From positions 1-8,221 of the forward strand of contig CAJOGG010000058.1 of NCBI GenBank assembly GCA_905234205.1: a stretch of 8,221 bases of DNA, written 5' to 3'. The stretch comes from an uncultured Synergistales bacterium. Its GTDB lineage: Bacteria > Synergistota > Synergistia > Synergistales > Aminobacteriaceae. A model generated the notes under the pieces. It was not told the DNA's origin. It saw only the letters and a program-made list of their open reading frames with translations, and searched no databases. Both the position numbers and the translations under genes were made by a program. This document shows, piece after piece, positions 1 through 6,744 of the stretch (the first letter of the stretch is position 1; each line of letters starts with the position of its first letter).

Positions 1-31
1 TTTGTAATGCATGAAAATCGATTGATGAATT

Positions 32-60
32 GCGAAATATTTTATACGTCACGGCGAAAT
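32..60. repeat. Short direct repeat upstream of promoter, possible operator
   Basis: The same 7-base word, GCGAAAT, occurs at 32-38 and 54-60, 22 bases apart, or about two helical turns. Both copies are followed by A/T-rich sequence and lie 34-62 bases upstream of the predicted -35 box. This could be a tandem binding site for an activator or repressor of the large surface protein gene. Seven bases is short enough for chance in AT-rich DNA, so the call is weak. I see nothing else in positions 1-90; no gene can be supported there. Confidence 0.15.
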
Positions 61-93
61 TTCTACAGCGTATTTTTATCAGAGCTTAATAAT

Positions 94-122
94 TTGACTT
101 AACAAACTTTCTGTGATTTAAT
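94..122 (+). promoter_or_regulatory. Sigma-70-type promoter for the large surface protein gene
   Basis: A -35 box TTGACT (94-99, five of six consensus bases) is separated by exactly 17 bases from a -10 box TTTAAT (117-122, five of six). Transcription would start near 129-130, giving a leader of about 30 bases. This leader carries the Shine-Dalgarno sequence AAAGGAG at 143-149, 11 bases before the ATG at 161. Box quality, spacing and position all fit. No hairpin or riboswitch-like fold is evident in so short a leader. Confidence 0.7.
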
Positions 123-160
123 TCCCCGTAATTTCAATTAGTAAAGGAGACGGATTTTTC

Positions 161-3100
161 ATGAGTAAAGTGAAGAGATGTACACCTCTCTTTATTCTAT
201 TGTTGCTTTCTGTGATGTTGTTATCCAATGTTGCATATGCAAGTGAATATCATTATGCTACAACGGATATGACATGGGCAGAATTTTATGCAGGTGAGGT
301 TGGTCAAACTTCAAGTGATTTGCTAGAAGCGGGCCTCGATGCTGTTAGTACTGCTACTACGCACGTTGACGTGACTAGATTCTCACAGCTCGTTGTTTCA
401 TCAAGCGATGAGACGGGGAATTATCTCGAAGGCGTAAAAGCTGTACAGGTTCGTATGACTGACGCTGTGTATAGTGCTTTAAGTGAGACTGATAAAACCC
501 GTTACACTTTCTCTGATGACGCTACATTTGCAGAGTACAAAGAAGTAAACGCAGATGGAAGTTTCGGGAAAATGGTTACAGAGTCTGCAGATGCTACAGA
601 AGCTACTGTTACAGTTGCAAGCGGCGCTAACAACGGCATTGACACTATACCGATCGCAAATTATCTAGGTGCAACAGTCGAAACAAGCAGTGGAGATATT
701 TACGGGCTTCGACACCTCAATAACTTATGGTTCCAGGCAAGCGCAATAGCTTTCCCTGTCAGTGATGATTATGTAGGACCTCATGAACCAACACGATCTT
801 GGAAATACACTTCCGATATTGAGGGCAAAACTATCACTAAGATCACGTATATAGTTAAAGATAGTCCTGACATAGTTGTAAGTTGCGACGCTTTCCTGAA
901 ATATCGTACAGCCACAACAGCAGCTGTAAGCCCAGACAAAGGATCTTATAACGCTGGCGATACAGTAACATTTACATTCACTGACGCCCCTGCCGGAGTT
1001 ACTTATGATGTTAGCGTACTTGGCCTCGGTGCTCCTGGGCGACATGGACTCACATTCAACGCCGTAGATAAATCATTCTGGACGTACAACACTGCTACAA
1101 GACAGTTGGTCCTTAGTTCTGAACTTCCGACCGGTACATACAGAGTAACATTTGTATCAGATCTATATTCCGACATCAATAGTGAAACTTTCACAGTAAC
1201 GGGAACTTATGCTTATGCTACAACGGATATGACTTACGCAGAATTTTACGAGACCGAAGGAATTGATAACGCTTTGAGCATGGACGCTGTGAGCTCTGCA
1301 ACGGTTGGTAAGGCAGAAAGATTCGCGGTGCTCTCGTACGATGTAGTGTCAGCAGATGGCAATATCACAAAAATTTACGGGCTTAAGGACGTTCAATTAC
1401 GCTTTGACGCTTCTTACTGGAATACAACAGCAAGTGCTGATACTCGTTATACAGCAAGTGCAGTACCATTCGTTGAGTACAAAGTTGTTGATTCTTCTGG
1501 CAATTTCGGAAAATTATCAACGGACCTCGTAGAACTCACTGACGCAACTGTAACTCTTACATCACCTAGCACATGGGGAAATTATTTGCTAACCCTTGAT
1601 GGAATTGATAGCGTTGATGTGTCAGAGAAATATTTAGGAGCTGTTCTTGAGACTTCAGACGGAGCAACTTATGGCTTACAACACCTCTACAACTTATTCT
1701 TCAAGAAAGGTGAAATGGCATTCTGCATCACGGACTTCACAGAACCTCATAAGAATAAACCAGCTTATGCTCACACGGCTGACCTTGAAGGAAAAACGAT
1801 CACGAAGATAACATACCTCCTCAAAGATACAGCAGATTATTACGTGAATTGCAATGTGTACGTGAAGAATCAAAATAACGCTTCCGTGTACGTACCTGGT
1901 GGCTATGTTGCTCCAGGCAGCAACGTTCCTGTGTATTTCACGTTCAACGGAATCCCCGACGATGCAAATTACACGCTCTCATCTGTACAAAAGGGTAGCG
2001 GACGTAATAGAACTGCTATTACTGATTACACTTTCGAGAACAATACGTTAATCATAAGCGACGAGCTTGTAGTAGGAGATAATTACACAGTAACTTTTAG
2101 CGACACTAAATACGCCGATATATCAGCATCATTCACAGTTAAAGAAGCTTATTATGCAACAACGGATATGACCTGGGCCGAATTTTACGCGGGTGAAACT
2201 GGCGAGACTTCAGGAGATTTATTAGCTGCCGGGCTCGATGCAATTAGTACTCCTACAGTCGGACACTCCAATCGCTTCCCGTTGCTCTCAAGTGATGAAT
2301 CAGAAGGCACTACAACAATCGGAGGCGTTAAAGCTGTTCAAGTTCGTATGACCGAAGATGTCTATAACACGTTAAGCAATGACTCACGTTATACTTTCAG
2401 TACTGATGCCACGTTCACTGAATACAAAGAAGTTGGCACGGATGGAAGCTTCGGAAAAATGGCAACCGCTTCAATAAACGCCACGGACGCTGTCGCAACA
2501 ATCGTAGACGGAATTTCAAGCACATGGGGCAATTACACGTTGAAGATTTCCAGTGCTGATATTGATATCGGCTTGAGCGGTGACAAGATCGCAAGAAATT
2601 ATCTCGGTGTAATTATCAAAGCAGTTAGCGGCGATGAGGAAAAAGTTTATGGCATGAGACACGATAACAACCTCTGGAGTACTGCCGACGATATAGCTTT
2701 CTGTGTCAGTGATGATTACGTTGAACCACATGGACGCGGTGTAAAGCGTTTCTACGAGTACACAAAGGATTTACAGGGCTGGACTATCAAGCAAATAACG
2801 TTCATGCTTTATGAAAAGCCTGATGTAATTATTCCGTGTGATCTATTCGTGAAGAATTACACCAACGCTTCTGTTAAACCAGTCTATGAAGATGGCTGGC
2901 ATGTGATTAATCCTGAGGCAACTAACGTTGTAACATTGAGCTTCGATAATATTCCTTCAGGAGCAAGTTACGCAATTTCTTCAGTGTTAGCAGGAAGTGG
3001 ACGCAACAGAAACTCCGTCACGGATTACACATACGCCGACAACAAATTAACGATTAACGCCGGACTCACAGAATCAAATTACAGGGTTGTATTCAGTTCT

Positions 3101-4531
3101 GATAACTACGTTGACATTGGCACGGATATTGCTATTCTCAACACGACCGCGACAAACCTTGTTATCTCTGCAGACAAAAATCTCGCCGGCTTAATGTTCT
3201 TACTCACTCCGCGAGGCTCAATTGATGACGTCGATAAGGAAATGGAAGATAACAAACTCATTCCAGCAAGTGAATGCGTTGTCCTCAAAGATAGCTATAC
3301 AGCTGAGTATAATGAGGGAAATAATAACGTAGAGGGATCTGGCTTTGAGCTTGATATAGTTGTAAGTGTTGATTCGGCCTCAAGTGATTATGCAGCTATT
3401 GTCGGTATTGGAAAAATGTTAAATCTCACTCCCACAAACTTGGGCACGGAAGGTTTTGCTCGTCTCAAGAACATGTTAGATACAATGACGGTTGGCGACA
3501 GTGGATATTACGAGTTCGGAAAATTTTCGGACTTGGCTTCCGCTGGACTTCGTGTGAATGCTGTAGATAGCAGCGGCGTCACAACCAACGTGAGTGAATT
3601 CACAGGCGCAGGCTTAAAGATACTTGATGGCAGTACTATTTTGATATTCTATGGCACAATGTTTGCTGATGCAGTTTCACTTGCAAATGGCAATGGTGAA
3701 TATTATCTCTCGCCCGAAGGTGAATTTTTGGTAGCAGACGGAGCTAAGGACGGACATATCAAAGCTACATTGTATATTGAAAAAGTCGCTACCTCATCAT
3801 CTACAGATACTGGCAATGGAGGCAATGGCGGTAACCCAGTTACAGATACTGAACCTAATGGTGGGGCAGGGACCACAACTCCTAAGATAACGCCTCAAAC
3901 TGCCGAAGCTGAAGAACCTAGTACAACTCTTCAGACTAATATACAGAACGAAGCTGTAGTTGAGACTGTTGTTAAAGCGATTAAGAATCTTTTCAGCGGA
4001 CTTCCTGAAACAGTTACAAGCTTGACGCCTTTGACTGCCGACACAAACAAGAGCACTAAAGAGGCTCCAAGCGTTGAAAAACTTCCAGCCGCACAACGAG
4101 CAAACATAGCAGCAAAGAGTCAGGACATTGCAGTTATCATTGACCCCATAAAAGTTGAGGAGCCAGGAATTTACGTTTTTGCTATTGATCCTGAGAAGTT
4201 TTCAGCACTTGAACCAGGCTGGCCGATATTCATTTACATGCTCACAGATACATTGAACGGTAGCGCAATTGAAATTTCTGCAAATGAGGAGAACGCTGCA
4301 GTTTTTATCAATGATGCTGGTGAAGTTATTAAGGAGTTACCAGACGACAAAAAAGTCAATGTTTCTGCATACATGGAAGCTAACACGGATTACACACCAG
4401 TCATAACCACTGACGTTGAAGATGAAGATGAAGACAACGTTGGTAGCAGTGGCAGTGGTTGTGAAGTAGGTTTTGGATTTGTTGGATTTATGGCGCTTGT
4501 AGGATTACTCGCTTATATGAAGAAAAAATAA
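161..4531 (+). CDS. Large exported repeat protein with Tp47-like domains and a Synergist-CTERM-type anchor
   Basis: This encodes a 1456-residue exported protein. Residues 1-27 are a signal peptide: basic start, a long Leu/Ile/Val core, and an AYA cleavage site before Ser28. Three tandem units follow (32-351, 352-664, 665-993). Each opens with YATTDM[TW/TY]AEFY, which resembles the start of the Tp47 penicillin-binding lipoprotein of Treponema pallidum (Y-A-T, then Y-A-D-Y-W-A-G-E, then D-A-V-S-x-A-T). Each unit ends in an Ig-like beta segment of about 95 residues. Residues 995-1209 and 1260-1417 match nothing I recognise, and a Gly/Thr/Pro-rich linker (about 1210-1259) separates them. An acidic run (1420-1425) precedes GSSGSGC (1428-1434), a hydrophobic helix and a KKK tail. 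I infer a cell-surface or envelope-anchored protein. Whether it binds beta-lactams, peptides or host ligands cannot be told. The start is fixed by the Shine-Dalgarno at 143-149 and the signal peptide. The gene has its own promoter and terminator. Confidence 0.9.
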   Translation: MSKVKRCTPLFILLLLSVMLLSNVAYASEYHYATTDMTWAEFYAGEVGQTSSDLLEAGLDAVSTATTHVDVTRFSQLVVSSSDETGNYLEGVKAVQVRMTDAVYSALSETDKTRYTFSDDATFAEYKEVNADGSFGKMVTESADATEATVTVASGANNGIDTIPIANYLGATVETSSGDIYGLRHLNNLWFQASAIAFPVSDDYVGPHEPTRSWKYTSDIEGKTITKITYIVKDSPDIVVSCDAFLKYRTATTAAVSPDKGSYNAGDTVTFTFTDAPAGVTYDVSVLGLGAPGRHGLTFNAVDKSFWTYNTATRQLVLSSELPTGTYRVTFVSDLYSDINSETFTVTGTYAYATTDMTYAEFYETEGIDNALSMDAVSSATVGKAERFAVLSYDVVSADGNITKIYGLKDVQLRFDASYWNTTASADTRYTASAVPFVEYKVVDSSGNFGKLSTDLVELTDATVTLTSPSTWGNYLLTLDGIDSVDVSEKYLGAVLETSDGATYGLQHLYNLFFKKGEMAFCITDFTEPHKNKPAYAHTADLEGKTITKITYLLKDTADYYVNCNVYVKNQNNASVYVPGGYVAPGSNVPVYFTFNGIPDDANYTLSSVQKGSGRNRTAITDYTFENNTLIISDELVVGDNYTVTFSDTKYADISASFTVKEAYYATTDMTWAEFYAGETGETSGDLLAAGLDAISTPTVGHSNRFPLLSSDESEGTTTIGGVKAVQVRMTEDVYNTLSNDSRYTFSTDATFTEYKEVGTDGSFGKMATASINATDAVATIVDGISSTWGNYTLKISSADIDIGLSGDKIARNYLGVIIKAVSGDEEKVYGMRHDNNLWSTADDIAFCVSDDYVEPHGRGVKRFYEYTKDLQGWTIKQITFMLYEKPDVIIPCDLFVKNYTNASVKPVYEDGWHVINPEATNVVTLSFDNIPSGASYAISSVLAGSGRNRNSVTDYTYADNKLTINAGLTESNYRVVFSSDNYVDIGTDIAILNTTATNLVISADKNLAGLMFLLTPRGSIDDVDKEMEDNKLIPASECVVLKDSYTAEYNEGNNNVEGSGFELDIVVSVDSASSDYAAIVGIGKMLNLTPTNLGTEGFARLKNMLDTMTVGDSGYYEFGKFSDLASAGLRVNAVDSSGVTTNVSEFTGAGLKILDGSTILIFYGTMFADAVSLANGNGEYYLSPEGEFLVADGAKDGHIKATLYIEKVATSSSTDTGNGGNGGNPVTDTEPNGGAGTTTPKITPQTAEAEEPSTTLQTNIQNEAVVETVVKAIKNLFSGLPETVTSLTPLTADTNKSTKEAPSVEKLPAAQRANIAAKSQDIAVIIDPIKVEEPGIYVFAIDPEKFSALEPGWPIFIYMLTDTLNGSAIEISANEENAAVFINDAGEVIKELPDDKKVNVSAYMEANTDYTPVITTDVEDEDEDNVGSSGSGCEVGFGFVGFMALVGLLAYMKKK
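254..1213 (+). repeat. Repeat unit 1 of the surface protein (residues 32-351)
   Basis: This is the first of three homologous coding units, 320 residues long. The Tp47-like part covers about 32-249 and carries WAEFYAGE, the KAVQVRMT segment, a YGLRH-x-x-N-L-W motif (H185) and a PH motif (H208). The Ig-like part covers about 250-351 and ends in YRVTF. Compared with units 2 and 3 it lacks the STWGNY segment. It has Pro where they have the first Cys (AFP instead of AFC), which leaves C242 without a partner inside the unit. A stretch of about 21 bases at its start is identical to the start of unit 2, but most of the unit has diverged well beyond recent duplication. Confidence 0.85.
1214..2152 (+). 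repeat. Repeat unit 2 of the surface protein (residues 352-664)
   Basis: This is the second unit, 313 residues long. It begins YATTDMTYAEFY but lacks the AGE-x-G-x-T-S-x-DLL stretch that follows in units 1 and 3, and its early part is the most divergent of the three. It has STWGNY (shared with unit 3), YGLQH-x-x-N-L-F (H508), EPH (H530), and a Cys pair at C522 and C564 that could form a disulfide. Its Ig-like part (about 571-664) contains SGRNR and TDYT, again shared with unit 3. Confidence 0.85.
2153..3139 (+). repeat. Repeat unit 3 of the surface protein (residues 665-993)
   Basis: This is the third unit, about 329 residues long; the end is approximate. Its first part follows unit 1 closely: WAEFYAGE, AGLDA[VI]ST, KAVQVRMT, EYKEV followed by DGSFGKM, and SDDYV. 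Its Ig-like part (about 898-993) follows unit 2 instead (SGRNR, TDYT). It keeps the His positions H834 and H857 and a Cys pair at C848 and C893. Codons at matching positions differ from unit 1 at many third bases, which indicates old duplication rather than recent slippage. Confidence 0.85.
4442..4528 (+). other. C-terminal sorting/anchor signal, Synergist-CTERM type
   Basis: Residues 1428-1456 form a tripartite tail. It begins with a Gly/Ser-rich stretch ending in Cys1434 (GSSGSGC), continues with about 18 hydrophobic residues rich in Gly, Phe, Val and Leu, and ends in YMKKK. This matches the layout of the Synergist-CTERM family, and more broadly of CTERM signals with a conserved Cys next to Gly/Ser. 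Known CTERM systems use such tails as membrane stops and substrates for a dedicated processing enzyme. Cleavage or lipid modification at Cys1434 is inference here. An acidic run just upstream (1420-1425) may act as an extended spacer. A plain C-terminal membrane anchor is the alternative. Confidence 0.7.
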
Positions 4532-4563
4532 GTTCACACAGCTTACAAGCAGGCAAAAAATTA

Positions 4564-4597
4564 GACCCTTCGATAAAATGTCGGAGGGCCTTTTATT
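4564..4597. terminator. Bidirectional intrinsic terminator between convergent genes
   Basis: Arms at 4566-4573 and 4581-4588 pair over eight positions, including one G-U pair on the plus-strand transcript, around a seven-base loop. Downstream on the plus strand is TTTTATT (4591-4597), serving the surface protein gene that stops at 4531. On the minus strand the hairpin is followed by a T-rich run, the complement of the A run at 4555-4560, serving the permease gene that stops at 4608. One hairpin could therefore end both convergent transcripts. Confidence 0.75.
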
Positions 4598-4607
4598 ATG
4601 GATAGTG

Positions 4608-6671
4608 TTAAATTACTGGCGCTGAAGTTCGTTTCATGTATTGAACTGTTACGACGAAACCAACTAACATTAAGCCTATTAAATCGCTTACGATTCCAGG
4701 GATTAACATACTTAAACCACCAGCGCATATTATTACGCGCAAAATCGGATTGATTGGCTGATACAGATAACCATTTAAGGCTGTCGCTACTCCGAAAATT
4801 CCAAGTAATGCTGTCGCACATATTAATATTATTTCCAGAGCTATGAGAATTTGAGTCAATGCCGGCCCAGCATTTGTTATCGTAATTATCGGCTGTACAT
4901 TCTCGAATAACATTGCCGGAGTAAACGCGAATATGTACGGAACTATGAAAGCTCCTATAGCGAGTTTTGTAGCATTGAACGCCGTCTTCATTGGAGGAGC
5001 CTTAGCTATTGCCGAACCAGCATATGCTGCCAAAGCTACAGGAGGTGTAATATCCGCAACTATACCGAAATAGAACACGAAGAAATGTGCGCAGATTTTC
5101 TCAATCCCAATTGCTGGTGCCATTAATATCGGTGCACAGGTTGCCGCCATAATACAGTAATTCGCTGTCGTAGGGACTCCCATTCCCAAAATTATGCAGC
5201 ATATCATCGTCAAAACCAAAGCTATGAACGCATGACCACCCGAAACGTTCACAACCATTGTGATTAATTCCGAAGCAAGCCCCGTTGACGTTATACAGCC
5301 TGCAACGAGTCCAGCCATTGCACATGCTACAGCTACTGTTATCGTTCCGCGTCCGCCAGCCTCCAGAGCATCAATTATCTTCCGTGGAGTAATTCGTTCA
5401 TCACTGTTGAATAACCCGACAAAAATCGCAATGCCTATCGCTATAGCTGCAGAGAACTGCATAGTGTAAATGTTCATTGAGACCATTACGACCAACACTA
5501 TCAACGGAAGCAACAAATATACTTTTGGCAACAATTTTAAGATTCTTGGGAGCTCTTCTCTTGGAATACCCTTTAGCCCAAGTTTCTTAGCTTCAAGGTG
5601 AACAGCGATATATATTCCAGCAAAATACAACACAGCAGGCAAAATTGCTTTGAGAGCAACTTGTGAGTATGGAATGCCCATATATTCGGCCATTAAGAAA
5701 GCTGCTGCACCCATTATTGGCGGCATTATCTGTCCTCCTGTTGAGGCCGCTGCTTCAACAGCCCCGGCAAATTCAGGCTTATAACCTGTTCGCTTCATCA
5801 TTGGAATTGTTACTGAACCCGTCGTTACTGTGTTGCCCACTGACGAGCCTGAAACCATTCCACAAAGTGCCGACGAAATTACAGCAACTTTTGCGGGACC
5901 TCCAGCGCTTGCTCCGGCTATAGCGTTTGCAAGGTTTATGAAGAAAGTTGATATGCCTGTACGTTCAAGGAATGCTCCGAATATGATAAACACCACAATA
6001 TATTTTGCACACACTTCAATAGGCGTGCTTCGTAGTCCGTCTCCTGTTGAGTAAAATAAATCGTAAATCACTTTCCCGAATCTCACCGTGGAGAACGCAT
6101 AAACCATCAAAGCCCCAACTACGCATAAAATCGGAATACCTACGCAGCGTCTACATAATTCCATTGTGGATAATATTGCGATAACTGCCATACTTACCAT
6201 CAGATAGTAGTTCGGATTACGAGGACTCGTCACACGTAAAGCAAGCTTGATTATACTTTCTGCGTTCCACGCGAAATAGAAGAACGGTATCGCACCAGCT
6301 AACATTATAATGATGTCATAAAATGGAATTGAATTTACTCTAGGTGTTCTATCAAATGTCAACGGTATAGATAAAGAGTCGCTTAAGCCAGGTTTTACTT
6401 CTCCTGACGCTTTTCTTATAGGGTAATGCAGATAGCCAAGGATCAATATTAATCCAAGAAACACATTCAACCTTATCTCGGGCATAGCCGTGCTGAAAAG
6501 CGTTACGTAAATGCAATAAAGTGAGAATAATGCCGACAACCAACGAACTACTACAGCGGGCTTACCTTCCCATATACGAACGTTAGACTCTCGATCGTAT
6601 TTTTTCATTACCGCTTCAACGTCTGCTTCAATGTTAGCAATATCTTGCTTCGTTAAATCAGTATCACTCAT
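4608..6671 (-). CDS. TRAP transporter fused permease, 4TM/12TM (DctQM-type) protein
   Basis: This inner-membrane permease of a TAXI-type TRAP transporter is expected to import a solute delivered by the binding protein encoded just upstream, driven by a sodium or proton gradient. The protein is 687 residues from the chosen ATG, normal for the fused family. Residues 1-40 are charged and cytoplasmic. Several membrane helices (about 41-210) correspond to the small-permease portion, and the DctM-like large permease follows. Family motifs include GAFLERTG (232-239), GMVSGSSVGN (271-280), GGQIMPPIMG (312-321), GMGVPTTANY (496-505) and ADITPP (539-544). A longer reading from an ATG at 6713 is rejected, because it would start inside the terminator hairpin, whereas the ATG at 6671 has a good Shine-Dalgarno 7 bases upstream. 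The substrate cannot be read from the sequence; amino acids or other organic acids are plausible for this phylum. Confidence 0.95.
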   Translation of the reverse strand: MSDTDLTKQDIANIEADVEAVMKKYDRESNVRIWEGKPAVVVRWLSALFSLYCIYVTLFSTAMPEIRLNVFLGLILILGYLHYPIRKASGEVKPGLSDSLSIPLTFDRTPRVNSIPFYDIIIMLAGAIPFFYFAWNAESIIKLALRVTSPRNPNYYLMVSMAVIAILSTMELCRRCVGIPILCVVGALMVYAFSTVRFGKVIYDLFYSTGDGLRSTPIEVCAKYIVVFIIFGAFLERTGISTFFINLANAIAGASAGGPAKVAVISSALCGMVSGSSVGNTVTTGSVTIPMMKRTGYKPEFAGAVEAAASTGGQIMPPIMGAAAFLMAEYMGIPYSQVALKAILPAVLYFAGIYIAVHLEAKKLGLKGIPREELPRILKLLPKVYLLLPLIVLVVMVSMNIYTMQFSAAIAIGIAIFVGLFNSDERITPRKIIDALEAGGRGTITVAVACAMAGLVAGCITSTGLASELITMVVNVSGGHAFIALVLTMICCIILGMGVPTTANYCIMAATCAPILMAPAIGIEKICAHFFVFYFGIVADITPPVALAAYAGSAIAKAPPMKTAFNATKLAIGAFIVPYIFAFTPAMLFENVQPIITITNAGPALTQILIALEIILICATALLGIFGVATALNGYLYQPINPILRVIICAGGLSMLIPGIVSDLIGLMLVGFVVTVQYMKRTSAPVI

Positions 6672-6678
6672 AAATTTT

Positions 6679-6687
6679 CCTCTTTCC
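6679..6687 (-). promoter_or_regulatory. Ribosome binding site that fixes the permease start
   Basis: On the minus strand GGAAAGAGG lies here, and its GAGG (6679-6682) is 7 bases before the ATG at 6669-6671. This spacing supports the 687-residue protein. The in-frame ATG 42 bases further upstream overlaps the U-tract and arm of the terminator hairpin and has no ribosome binding site of its own. Confidence 0.75.
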
Positions 6688-6694
6688 TGATAAT

Positions 6695-6726
6695 AAAAAA
6701 ACGGCCATAGCATAAAGCCATAGCCG
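6695..6726 (-). terminator. Intrinsic terminator between the TAXI and permease genes (attenuator-like)
   Basis: Read on the minus strand, arms 6726-6717 and 6711-6702 pair over ten positions, with two G-U pairs, around a five-base loop. A run of seven T residues (6701-6695) follows directly. It starts 19 bases after the binding-protein stop codon and ends about 8 bases before the permease Shine-Dalgarno. No T-run follows it in the plus direction, so it is oriented for the transporter operon. Partial read-through would give more binding protein than permease. Confidence 0.8.
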
Positions 6727-6744
6727 CGACGATTCTAAATGCGA

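Noticed and set aside
1..12. Possible start of a divergent gene at the left edge (ATG on the minus strand at 12-10)
   Set aside because: Only four codons are visible and no Shine-Dalgarno precedes the ATG, so no call can be supported.
725..1045. Minus-strand open frame of 106 codons opposite the surface protein gene
   Set aside because: The product is Cys-rich with no domain or signal, and the opposite strand carries clear repeat-unit coding. It is a shadow frame, as are those at 1003-1194, 2516-2731, 3106-3288 and 3797-4096.
254..2173. Recent tandem duplication or slippage, suggested by identical stretches of about 20 bases at the starts of units 1 and 2
   Set aside because: Identity breaks down outside the short conserved start and third-base differences are common, so the units are old duplicates under protein-level constraint.
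4561..4821. Minus-strand open frame of 86 codons at the 3' end of the permease
   Set aside because: It overlaps the permease C-terminus in another frame and starts and ends without signals, so it is a shadow. The same holds for 5101-5325 and 6352-6543, and for plus-strand frames at 5260-5469, 5663-5923 and 5830-6054.
6672..6713. N-terminal extension of the permease by 14 residues from an ATG at 6713
   Set aside because: It would be read from inside the terminator arm and T-run and has no ribosome binding site, while the ATG at 6671 has GAGG 7 bases upstream and gives the usual family start.
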